The notes beneath the pieces were generated by a model. The model did not search any database. It saw only the letters and a list, made by a program, of their open reading frames with translations, and was not told the DNA's origin. 64,000 bases of DNA from Burkholderia sp. WP9 (lineage in GTDB: Bacteria; Pseudomonadota; Gammaproteobacteria; Burkholderiales; Burkholderiaceae): the NCBI RefSeq assembly GCF_900104795.1, contig NZ_FNTG01000001.1:1116001-1180000 (forward strand), given 5' to 3'. The translations under genes and the position numbers were made by a program. Shown here piece after piece: positions 36,878 to 45,248 of this stretch. The number at the start of each line of letters is the position of its first letter. Position 1 is the first letter of the stretch.

Positions 36878-38254
36878 TCAGTGCGGCTTGACCACGGTAT
36901 AGAAGTAGTAGCCGAGCGGCACGGCCAGCACATACAGGCCCCACGGCACTTCGCGGAAACGTCCCGCGAGCAGTTTGACAAGGACGTAGCAGAGCAGGCC
37001 GCCTGCAATGCCGGTGCCGAAGCTGTTCGACATCAGCGTGAGCAGCACCATGGAGAGTACCGGCAGGGAGTCGGTGAAGTCGTCGAAATGCGTGTGGCGG
37101 ATCGTGCTGAACATCGACAGGCCGATCAGGATCAACGCGGGCGCGGTCGCTTCTTTCGGAATCGCCAGCGCGACCGGCACGAACAGCAGCATCAGCGCGA
37201 ACATGGCGGCCGCGGCGAGCGACGACAGGCCGGAGCGGCCACCCGCTTCCACACCCGCCGCCGATTCCACCAACGCGGTGAGCGCCGGAATGCCGAATAC
37301 GGGGCCGAGCGTCGCGGCAATCGAATCGACCAGAAACGGCCGGTTGATATTGGGCAGATTGGCGTTTTCGTCGAGCAGATCCGCTTTGGCGCCGACGGCG
37401 AGCGTGGTGCCGAGCGTGGAAAAGAATTCGGCTGCGAAGAATACGAACAGATACGGAATGGACGCGACGCTCAGCGCGCCGGCGATATCGAGTTTGAACG
37501 CGATCGGCGCGATACTGTGCGGCCACGACAGAAACGACGCTGGCATATGCGTGACGCCGAGCGGCACGCCCGTGGCGGCCGCGATCAGGATCGCCCACAG
37601 AATGGCGCCGGGCACGCGGCGTCCTTGCAGAACGACTGCCGCGCCGAGTCCGACCAGCGCGACGAGTGTGCCTGGCCGCGAAAAGTCGCCGAGCGCGAGC
37701 GCATTGGTCTTCGCGTTGGCGATCACCATGCCCGCATTGCGAAAGCCGAGCACCGCGATGAACAAACCAATCGATGCGCCGAGCCCGAGTTTGATCTGCG
37801 CCGGAATCAGCCGCACCACCAGACTGCGTGCACCCACCAGCGTCAGGATCAGAAACAGCACGCCGGAGACGAACGCGATGCCGAGCCCCGTTTGCCACGC
37901 GACATGTTCGCCCGCGAGCGTAATGCCGAGAATCACCGAGCCGCCGATACCCGGTCCGACCAGAAACGGCAAGTTCGCGTACAGCGCCATCAGCACCGTG
38001 CTCAGCACGAATACGAGGATCGTCGCGGTGGTGGCCGCGCCGCGATCCATGCCGCCCGCGGCGAGCAGTGACGGAATCACCACCAGCAAGTACGCGGCCG
38101 CGAGAAACGAGGTGATGCCCGCGATCGTCTCGACCCGCACGCTGGTCTTGCGCGCGCCGAGCGCGAAACGCCGCCCGAGCCAGCCACCGTTTGCAAGCGA
38201 CATGCCGCTCGTTGCATCGGCGCTTGAAGATTCGTTATTGATCAATTGATTCAT
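36878..38254 (-). CDS. NCS2-family guanine/hypoxanthine permease (AzgA-like)
   Basis: A 458-residue protein with about 12-14 membrane segments. AzgA-group landmarks are VRVETIAGITSFLAAAYLLV, ILVFVLSTVLMALYANLPF, GPGIGGSVILG and the later ESAAGVEAGGRSGLSS. It imports purine bases by proton symport. It is transcribed with the downstream adenosine deaminase and away from the LysR gene at 38308, 53 bases away. The ATG at 38254 begins MNQLINNESS; a further upstream start is not family-like. Confidence 0.9.
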   Translation of the reverse strand: MNQLINNESSSADATSGMSLANGGWLGRRFALGARKTSVRVETIAGITSFLAAAYLLVVIPSLLAAGGMDRGAATTATILVFVLSTVLMALYANLPFLVGPGIGGSVILGITLAGEHVAWQTGLGIAFVSGVLFLILTLVGARSLVVRLIPAQIKLGLGASIGLFIAVLGFRNAGMVIANAKTNALALGDFSRPGTLVALVGLGAAVVLQGRRVPGAILWAILIAAATGVPLGVTHMPASFLSWPHSIAPIAFKLDIAGALSVASIPYLFVFFAAEFFSTLGTTLAVGAKADLLDENANLPNINRPFLVDSIAATLGPVFGIPALTALVESAAGVEAGGRSGLSSLAAAAMFALMLLFVPVALAIPKEATAPALILIGLSMFSTIRHTHFDDFTDSLPVLSMVLLTLMSNSFGTGIAGGLLCYVLVKLLAGRFREVPWGLYVLAVPLGYYFYTVVKPH

Positions 38255-38307
38255 CCTGTAACCATGCCATTTATACTGCTGCGCATTGCGTCGATGCATT
38301 GCTTTCC

Positions 38308-39231
38308 ATGACCGACCGTTCTTCCCTGCTGCCCGCGCTCACGCTGCGGCAAATCCAGTACTTCGTCACGCTAGCGCATGCCCGCAGCTTCACGCAGGCC
38401 GCGCAGTCGCTCGCGTTGACGCAACCCGCGCTGACCGCGGCGATCCGGCAGATCGAATTCCTGCTCGGCGGGCCCTTGTTCGCGCGTTCCGCGCATCGGC
38501 TGACATTGACCCATGCCGGCGCGAGCGTCCTGCCGCTCGCGGAACGCCTGCTCAACCAGGCGCGCGGCACTTTCGACGACATGGCCAGCACCTTCGCCGA
38601 ACGCGTGCAGACGGTGCGTATCGGACTGATTCCCTCGGCCGCGGCGCGCTTGCTGCCCGCGCTCTGCGCGTTGCGTGCGCAGCAACCGTCGCTGCGCTTC
38701 ACGTTGAACGATATGCCGAACACCGCGTTGCTCGACGCCGTGCGCCAGGGCGCGGCCGATTTCGGCATCGGCGTGCACGAGCCCGATGCGTCCAGCCCGG
38801 ACGACGACGCCGCCGCACTGCGCTACCAGGATCTGTTCGAGGATCAGATCGTCGTGGTGGTGCGGCGCGACGACCCGCTCGCGCAGAAGAAGAGCCTCGC
38901 GTGGTCGAAGCTGGTCGGCCGCGATCTCGCCGCATTCGTGCGCGGCAGCGTGAGCGAGGCGTTGCAGCGCACCGGTGGCGCGGAAGGTTTGCAACTGAAC
39001 GTCGCGTACCGCGTCGAGTACACCGAGCCGTTGTACGAACTGGTGCGCAACCGCCTCGCGATCGCCGTGCTGCCGAGCCTCTACACGATGCATCTGCACG
39101 ACGCGGAACTGGTCGCGTTGCGGCTCGACAAGCCGCGCGTGAGCCGTTCGATCGCGCTGATCTCGCTCGCCGGCGACGATCGCGGCCCGCATGTGCGAGC
39201 GTGTCGCGAGTGGATCGCCGCGCATATCTGA
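38308..39231 (+). CDS. LysR-family regulator, divergent from the purine permease
   Basis: A 307-residue regulator: winged helix with LTLRQIQYFVTLAHARSF, then LALTQPALTAAIRQIE and an effector domain starting VRIGLIPSAAARLLPAL. It is divergent from the permease-deaminase operon and a likely regulator of it. A TTG at 38299 is a less likely start than ATG 38308. The short shared promoter (53 bases) should place the LysR site over both starts. Confidence 0.9.
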   Translation: MTDRSSLLPALTLRQIQYFVTLAHARSFTQAAQSLALTQPALTAAIRQIEFLLGGPLFARSAHRLTLTHAGASVLPLAERLLNQARGTFDDMASTFAERVQTVRIGLIPSAAARLLPALCALRAQQPSLRFTLNDMPNTALLDAVRQGAADFGIGVHEPDASSPDDDAAALRYQDLFEDQIVVVVRRDDPLAQKKSLAWSKLVGRDLAAFVRGSVSEALQRTGGAEGLQLNVAYRVEYTEPLYELVRNRLAIAVLPSLYTMHLHDAELVALRLDKPRVSRSIALISLAGDDRGPHVRACREWIAAHI

Positions 39232-39299
39232 CGCAGCGCGCCCGGTTCGCATCACGCCTGTCCCGATGCACACGCGTAAATGCACGCTAAACCCGAAAC

Positions 39300-40421
39300 T
39301 CACGGCAGCGTGGCGAGCCGCGCCCGCAGCGCCGCATAGAAGCCGTCCGCGTCGACCTCGGTGATCCACGTCGCGTTCGGCTTGCGGCCGCTGTGGCCGC
39401 TCCAGTCCACGACGGTTTCGCCGAGCGTCCATTCGCCCACCGTTTCGATCATTACGTTGACTTCGCGTCCCTTGAACAGGGACGGCTCGATCAGGTAGCC
39501 GGTCGCGCAAGGGTCGTACATCGGCGCGGATTCGATACCGCGTCGGCCTTTCTGATAGGCCACTTCGGCGGCCATGATGTCGGCGGCCATGGTGCCGCAG
39601 CGATTGCCGAGCGCGCGGATCGGCGCGATGCGCGCCGGCGTGATCGGCGCTTTCACGGCCACGTCGCGCGGCAGCACCACGATCGGCACGCCGCTCGCGA
39701 ACACGATTTGCGCGGCCTGCGGATCGACGTAGATGTTGAACTCGGCGGCAGGCGTAATGTTGCCGCGCTCGAAAAAAGCGCCACCCATCAGCACGATTTC
39801 GCGGATGCCGTTGCGAATCTCCGGCGCCTCCGTGAGCGCGGTGGCGAGATTGGTCAGCGGTCCGAGCGCGCAGAGTGTCACGCTGTGCGGCGGTGCTGCG
39901 CGCAGCGTGTCGATCAGAAAGGCGACCGCATGTTGCGGCGCGAGCGGTGCAAGCGGCTCATGCAGCGGCACGCCTTCGAGTCCGGTTTTGCCATGCACGT
40001 TGGCGGCGGTGATCAGTTCGCGCGTGAGCGGCCGCGGGCAGCCCGCGTAAATCGGCAGCGAATGCGTGCGCTCGGCCCAGTCGCGCACGATACGCGCATT
40101 GCGTTCGGTGAGATCGAGCGGCACGTTGCCCGCCACTGTCGTGATCGCGCGCACGTCGAGACGCTCGCTCGCGCCGAGCGCGAACAGAATCGCAATCGCG
40201 TCGTCCTGGCCCGGATCGCAATCGATAATCACGCTGCGTCGCGTGCCGGCCTGCAATCCGGCGCTGGACGACGCGCCGTTCGCCGTATCGGCCGCAGCGG
40301 ATGCGCTCGCGGAACCCGCCGCGCCCGCTAGCATCGGCCAGGCTGAAGCGCCGGCCGCGAGGCCCATCGCCTTGCGAAGAAAGGCGCGGCGGTCCTGTTT
40401 CGTGTCGGAGGCGTTCATCAT
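39300..40421 (-). CDS. Exported inosine/uridine-preferring nucleoside hydrolase
   Basis: A 373-residue protein with the nucleoside hydrolase metal motif in IIDCDPGQDDAIA and later LMGGAFFERGNITP and EFNIYVDP. It splits ribonucleosides into base and ribose. A twin-arginine-like signal (DRRAFLRKAMGLAAG, followed by an Ala-rich stretch) opens the protein, so it should act in the periplasm. That fits uptake of outside nucleosides with the porin gene 2 bases upstream and the purine permease nearby. Two ATGs overlap (40421 and 40418). Confidence 0.9.
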   Translation of the reverse strand: MMNASDTKQDRRAFLRKAMGLAAGASAWPMLAGAAGSASASAAADTANGASSSAGLQAGTRRSVIIDCDPGQDDAIAILFALGASERLDVRAITTVAGNVPLDLTERNARIVRDWAERTHSLPIYAGCPRPLTRELITAANVHGKTGLEGVPLHEPLAPLAPQHAVAFLIDTLRAAPPHSVTLCALGPLTNLATALTEAPEIRNGIREIVLMGGAFFERGNITPAAEFNIYVDPQAAQIVFASGVPIVVLPRDVAVKAPITPARIAPIRALGNRCGTMAADIMAAEVAYQKGRRGIESAPMYDPCATGYLIEPSLFKGREVNVMIETVGEWTLGETVVDWSGHSGRKPNATWITEVDADGFYAALRARLATLP

Positions 40422-40423
40422 CG

Positions 40424-41533
40424 TCAGAACGCGTGGCGCATGCCGACCGTCGCGATCATCTGACGGATGCTGGTGGATTGGGCGTAGGCAAAAATCTGCG
40501 CGTGTTGCGCGTCGCCAGCCGCCTGCTGTGCGATCACCGTGAGCGCGACGTCCGTGCGCTTCGACAGGAAGTAGTCGGCCTGCAGATTCACCTGATGCCA
40601 TTTGGGCCCCGTGTTGATCACGTCGTATTTGCCGTCGGTGAAGGCATACGCGGCGCCGAGAATGAAGGCGGGCGTAACGTGGTAGTTCAGGTTCAGGTTG
40701 TAGTTCTGCAAATGCAGATGCGAGTTGTCGAGATAATCGTAGCGGACATCTGTGAAGAGCGCCGCGAATTGCGCCGCGCCTATCGTATAGAAACCACCCG
40801 TGCCGAAGATGCGCTGTTTGCTCGCGTACGCGGCGGGATGCAGTGCGCTCTTCGAGAAGATCAGCAGCGACGAGGCGTAGTCGTTGGAAATCGCGCCGTC
40901 CTGGTTGGTCGCGCTGTACGGATTGTTGTACTGCGCGTACACCACGCTCCACTTCAGCGGGCCGTGCTCGTAACCCGCGCCGAAGCTGTACGCATTGTTG
41001 TTGGCGAAACCGGTCGCGTTGCTGAAACCATATTCGGCGGTGGCCTTCAGGCCGTGATAGTCGGGTGTGACGTACTTGACCGCGTTCTGCACGCGGATGT
41101 CGTTATAGCCGTTGTCGTTGTCGCCGATATTCACGCCATTGCTCGCGATGATCACGGGGCCGACATAGTCGTGCACCGTGTCGTACTGACGGCCGAAGGT
41201 CAGCGTGCCGTACTTCTTGCTGGCGAGCCCGACGAACGCCTGGCGGCCGAACAGGCGGCCGTTTTGCGACGCGGTGCCGGTCATCACGTTAAAGCCGTTC
41301 TCCAACTGGAAGATCGCAGCCATACCGCCGCCCATATCTTCGACGCCCTTCAAACCCCAGCGCGGATTCTGATTGGTGCCGGAGAGCGCCTGCCACGCGT
41401 TCTTGCCGCCCTGGTTCGTCGCGTAGCCGACGCCCGCCGAAATCAGGCCATACAGCGTCACGCTGCTTTGCGCATGCGCGGCGCTGGAGAGCGCGCCGGC
41501 GATCGCGAGAGGGGCGAACTTGAGTAGTTTCAT
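40424..41533 (-). CDS. Gram-negative general porin (OmpC/Omp38 type)
   Basis: A 369-residue outer-membrane beta barrel. It has a signal peptide MKLLKFAPLAIAGALSSAA cut near residue 21, then SSVTLYGLISAGVGY, AWQALSGTNQNPRWGLKGVED and the typical porin end ATVGMRHAF with a C-terminal Phe. This is the trimeric porin type abundant in Burkholderia. It is the first gene of a two-gene operon with the exported nucleoside hydrolase, so it may admit nucleosides. Confidence 0.93.
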   Translation of the reverse strand: MKLLKFAPLAIAGALSSAAHAQSSVTLYGLISAGVGYATNQGGKNAWQALSGTNQNPRWGLKGVEDMGGGMAAIFQLENGFNVMTGTASQNGRLFGRQAFVGLASKKYGTLTFGRQYDTVHDYVGPVIIASNGVNIGDNDNGYNDIRVQNAVKYVTPDYHGLKATAEYGFSNATGFANNNAYSFGAGYEHGPLKWSVVYAQYNNPYSATNQDGAISNDYASSLLIFSKSALHPAAYASKQRIFGTGGFYTIGAAQFAALFTDVRYDYLDNSHLHLQNYNLNLNYHVTPAFILGAAYAFTDGKYDVINTGPKWHQVNLQADYFLSKRTDVALTVIAQQAAGDAQHAQIFAYAQSTSIRQMIATVGMRHAF

Positions 41534-41877
41534 CGTGGTCCAGTAGCGGGAAAAGAGGGCGCCTGGCGTGAGGCGCATTTGAACTGGGCTCGACTATACG
41601 AAGACGGTCGTTATAAAAATAATGTTGTTTTTTTATAGTTACATAAATTTAATTTATTCAAGACCGAGGGCCTTGACCACCGGCGAAACGGGGTGGTCAG
41701 CGGCGTGTTGCGCGTTTACCGCGTTGGCCAAATATTATTTTTTCGCCAAGTCGTGGATCGTTATACTTTCCAAATACGGTTAAGCTTTCCATATATGGAA
41801 CATATAGCCGCTTACGTGCGCGGGGGCCGCACTTCAAAAGCCAGAGCGCCAAACCAGCCAGAGCGATAAAAACCACG
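41534..41877. promoter_or_regulatory. AT-rich divergent control region between porin and chemoreceptor
   Basis: No gene. The stretch around 41600-41665 is strongly AT-rich for this genome (runs of T, TTTAATTTATTC) and should hold the porin promoter. At 41787-41800 is the perfect 14-base palindrome TTCCATATATGGAA, a probable regulator site 78 bases before the chemoreceptor start. No clear sigma-28 promoter was seen. Confidence 0.5.
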
Positions 41878-43452
41878 ATGACCACGAACTTGACCATCAA
41901 TTTGCGGATCGCGATCACCATCGCGTTTCTTGGCGTATTGCTGACCGCTACCGGCGTGCTCGGCATTCTCGGTATGAACGAAAGCAACGAGGCGCAGCGC
42001 GACGCTTACTCGGTTCATTTCGCCTCGGTCGTCGCGCTCGGCAAATCAGGTACGGCAATGTCGCGGGCGCGTTTCGGACTCGACTGGGCGATGAGCAATC
42101 CGCACTCGCCGCAACTGACCACGCAACTCGAGCGCGCCCGCATGCTGCTCGGCGAGTCGGACAAGTGGTGGAACACCTTTCGCGACCTGCCGAAAACGCC
42201 CGAACTGCGGCGCCTCACCGAGGATCTCGACGCGAAGCGCACCGCCGTGCGTCGCGACGGTATCGACAAACTGATCGAAGCGATCCGCACGGGCGACGCG
42301 AGCTGGATGGACGAAAGCCGCGCGAATCATCTGATCGGCCTGTACACGGCAATGAACGCGAGTCAGGGTGATCTGGAGAACTATCTGAACCAGCAGGCGA
42401 GCGACGCGAACGAGCGCTCCGCCACGCTCTTTCATACGCTCCTGTACGCGAGCATCGGCAGCATTCTGGTGGGGCTCACGGTAGCGTTCATCAGTTGGCG
42501 CACGTTGCGCCGCGCGATCATGGCGCCGCTGAACGACGCACTGCGCCAATTCGATGCGATTGCCGCCGGCGAACTGACGACCCAGGTGCCGATTCGTTCG
42601 AACGACGAAATGGCGACGCTGTTGCGCGGCGTCGCGTCGATGCAGGACAAACTCGGCGCGACCGTCACCACTGTGCGGGCCGGTTCGCATTCGATCGCGT
42701 CGTCGACCCAGCAGATCGCCGCGGGCAATCTCGATCTGTCGCAACGCACCGAGGAACAGGCCGCGTCGCTCGAAGAAACCGCGGCGGCGATGGAGCAGCT
42801 CACGTCGACCGTGCAACTGAATGCCGGGAACGCGCAGCACGCGAGCGAACTGGCGTTGCGCGCTTCGGAGATGGCCGCGCGCGGGCGCGATTCGGTCGGC
42901 AGCATGGTCGAGACGATGCGCGTGATTCACGCGGGCTCGTCGAAGATGACGGGCATCATCACCGCGATCGAAGGCATTGCGTTTCAGACCAATATCCTCG
43001 CGTTGAACGCGGCCGTGGAAGCCGCCCGCGCAGGTGAAGAAGGGCGCGGTTTCGCGGTGGTGGCGGGCGAGGTGCGCAGTCTCGCCCAGCGTTCGGCGGC
43101 GGCCGCGAAGGAAATCGGTTCGCTGATCGCGGAGTCGACCTCGCGCGTCGAGAGCGGCGCGGGACTCGTCAACGAGGCGGGCGAGACGATGCAGGAAATC
43201 GAAGCCGCGGTCGGGCGCGTGGCGCGCCTTGTCGGCGAGATTGCGACGGCCTCGCAGGAGCAGAGCGAAGGGATCAAACAGGTGAGCCTCGCCGTCACGC
43301 AGATGGACGAGGTCACGCAGCATAATGCCGCGCTGGTCGAGGAAAGCGCGGCGACCGCCAACTCGCTCGCGGATCAGGCGCGGCAATTGAGCGAATTGAC
43401 CGCGGCCTTCAAGGTCGCGAGCGATACGGCGCGGCACGAGGCCGTTTATTAA
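41878..43452 (+). CDS. Methyl-accepting chemotaxis protein
   Basis: A 524-residue receptor: membrane helix at about 11-32, a periplasmic four-helix-bundle domain (about 35-180), a second helix at about 183-207, HAMP to about 260 and a signalling hairpin with the invariant [20 protein letters not shown] block. The tail is short and ends RHEAVY, so unlike the receptor at 10697 it has no CheR-tethering pentapeptide. The two receptors share the signalling domain closely but differ in the sensing part. The ligand is unknown. Confidence 0.95.
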   Translation: MTTNLTINLRIAITIAFLGVLLTATGVLGILGMNESNEAQRDAYSVHFASVVALGKSGTAMSRARFGLDWAMSNPHSPQLTTQLERARMLLGESDKWWNTFRDLPKTPELRRLTEDLDAKRTAVRRDGIDKLIEAIRTGDASWMDESRANHLIGLYTAMNASQGDLENYLNQQASDANERSATLFHTLLYASIGSILVGLTVAFISWRTLRRAIMAPLNDALRQFDAIAAGELTTQVPIRSNDEMATLLRGVASMQDKLGATVTTVRAGSHSIASSTQQIAAGNLDLSQRTEEQAASLEETAAAMEQLTSTVQLNAGNAQHASELALRASEMAARGRDSVGSMVETMRVIHAGSSKMTGIITAIEGIAFQTNILALNAAVEAARAGEEGRGFAVVAGEVRSLAQRSAAAAKEIGSLIAESTSRVESGAGLVNEAGETMQEIEAAVGRVARLVGEIATASQEQSEGIKQVSLAVTQMDEVTQHNAALVEESAATANSLADQARQLSELTAAFKVASDTARHEAVY

Positions 43453-43687
43453 GCGGCCTTCGGGCGGTGGGGATCGGCCAGGCTGCATTTCGAGCAGCCT
43501 TCAAGCAGAGGCGTTCGGCGAGACCGCTTTCTAAATCGCGTTTGAGCTGCCGCGCTCACGCCGGTCACGCGCGCAACGTCATCCGTATTTCGCCGCGCCG
43601 AGCACCCTTACCGATGGTAATGGCATCGTTGCCGGGCTTCGGGCGATTCTGTATGGTGGGTCATCCATTTATCCGAAGAGAGCGCGC

Positions 43688-44737
43688 ATGACATCCGCCG
43701 CCAACCAGCCACCGTCGCCGATCCGCACCGACGTTTTGATCGTGGGCGCGGGCCCCGTCGGGCTTTTTGCCGCTTTCGAGGCAGGCGTGATCGGCCTGTC
43801 GTGCCAGATCGTCGACGGGCTCGGCAAGATCGGCGGCCAATGCATCGAGCTCTATCCGGACAAGCCGATCTACGATATTCCCGCCATTGTGTCCTGCACG
43901 GCGCGTGAACTGGTCGAGCGCCTGCTTGCGCAATGCAAGCCGTTCGACCCGCCGATCCATCTCGGTCAGCGGGTTGAGTCGGTCGAGCAGGGCGGCGACG
44001 GGCGCTGGACAGTCCGTACCGATCGCGGTCTCGTGTTCGATGTCGCCGCGATCCTGCTGGCGGCCGGCAACGGCGCGTTCGTGCCGCAGAAGCTGGCGCT
44101 GGCCGAAGCGGTGCCGCTGGAGTCGCGTCACGTGCATTACAGCGTGCCGCGTATTGCCGATTTCGCCGGCAAGACCGTGGTGGTGGCAGGCGGCGGGGAC
44201 TCCGCGCTCGACTGGGCGTTGGCGCTGCGCAAGGTCGCGCGGCGGGTGACGCTGGTGCATCGGCGCAGCGGTTTCAGTGCGGCGGATTCGAGTGTCGAGT
44301 CGATGCGGCGCGCGGTCGAAGCGGGCGAGATGGACTTCATGGTCGGCGCGATTGCGGGCCTCCAGGTAGAGGACGATGCATTGAAGTCGATCACCTTGCG
44401 GCATATCGAGGGCGAGACGCAACTCGCGGCCGAGCACATCGTCGCGTTGTATGGACTGGTTGCCGATCTCGGACCGGTCGCGCAATGGGGGCTGTCGATT
44501 CACGCCGGCCGTGTCGATGTGGATACCTCCAACTACGAGAGCTCGCGGCCCGGCATTTTCGCGGTTGGCGACATTGCTAATTATCCCAACAAGCAGAAAC
44601 TGATTCTGTCGGGTTTTCATGAGGCGTCGCTGGCACTGCGCAAAGCATACGCGTACGCGTATCCGGAGAAGAAGCGCGTGCACGTCCACTCCAGTTACGA
44701 CGCGAAGCTGGCGGAAAAGGTCAGCGCTGCCGGTTAA
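43688..44737 (+). CDS. Ferredoxin/flavodoxin-NADP+ reductase, thioredoxin-reductase-like type
   Basis: A 349-residue flavoprotein. The FAD-binding GAGPVG is at residues 20-25, then GLSCQIVDGLGKIGGQC and ELYPDKPIYDIPA, a signature of the type 2 (YumC-like) ferredoxin-NADP reductases that lack the CxxC of thioredoxin reductase. The NADP-binding motif is VVVAGGGDSALDWA and the late FAD motif is GIFAVGDIANYP. It passes electrons between NADPH and ferredoxin or flavodoxin in the cytosol. It appears monocistronic. It could in principle supply the Rieske oxygenase at 24699, but the distance makes that speculative. Confidence 0.9.
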   Translation: MTSAANQPPSPIRTDVLIVGAGPVGLFAAFEAGVIGLSCQIVDGLGKIGGQCIELYPDKPIYDIPAIVSCTARELVERLLAQCKPFDPPIHLGQRVESVEQGGDGRWTVRTDRGLVFDVAAILLAAGNGAFVPQKLALAEAVPLESRHVHYSVPRIADFAGKTVVVAGGGDSALDWALALRKVARRVTLVHRRSGFSAADSSVESMRRAVEAGEMDFMVGAIAGLQVEDDALKSITLRHIEGETQLAAEHIVALYGLVADLGPVAQWGLSIHAGRVDVDTSNYESSRPGIFAVGDIANYPNKQKLILSGFHEASLALRKAYAYAYPEKKRVHVHSSYDAKLAEKVSAAG

Positions 44738-44817
44738 ATGTGCCGCGAAACTAGCGCATCGAGATCGGGCCGGCAGAGATCGGGAGAGGTCACTACCGGC
44801 TCGTTTCTACACGCCTT

Positions 44818-45054
44818 TTACTTTCCTGCGGATTCGCTGGCGCCGGCCGCCGCTCTGGCTTCCTTGTCCTTCTTTTTGGCCTCGTGGTGGCCGATTGCGC
44901 ATCCCGCCGCCGCGCCCGCTACGCCGTGATCACCCGCAACGTGGCCGGCTACGCCGCCCACTACCGCGCCTTTGGTGCAGCCTTCCGCTTGCGCTGCGGT
45001 GTAAGTGAATGCCAATGTTGCCGCAAGGGCGAGGCTGGTAAATGCTCTTTTCAA
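44818..45054 (-). CDS. Small exported Gly/Ala-rich protein (glycine-zipper-like)
   Basis: A 78-residue protein starting at TTG 45054, preceded by CAGGAG at 6-base spacing. A signal peptide (KRAFTSLALAATLAFTYTAA) is probably cut after AQA at residue 23. The mature part has two Cys (GCTKG and GCAIG) framing a Gly/Ala/Val/His repeat with GxxxG spacing, then a charged Lys/Glu tail. This resembles small periplasmic glycine-zipper proteins that insert into membranes or coat the envelope; the two Cys could form a disulfide. Function unknown. Confidence 0.65.
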   Translation of the reverse strand: MKRAFTSLALAATLAFTYTAAQAEGCTKGAVVGGVAGHVAGDHGVAGAAAGCAIGHHEAKKKDKEARAAAGASESAGK

Positions 45055-45248
45055 TTGCAACTCCTGTTCGTTTGATGATGGTGCGATCAGGCAGTAGCAA
45101 TCGGGAGGCCTGGCCCGCCAGCTGGTGTTTTTCCACGTGGATTGCGGCGCGAAGCCCGCCGGCCAGTCCTTTGTTGGCACACCATAAACGGATGCGGCCA
45201 GCGGATGCCGGTGTATGCTTTTGCACGTAACCCTCATCCTTTGAAATC

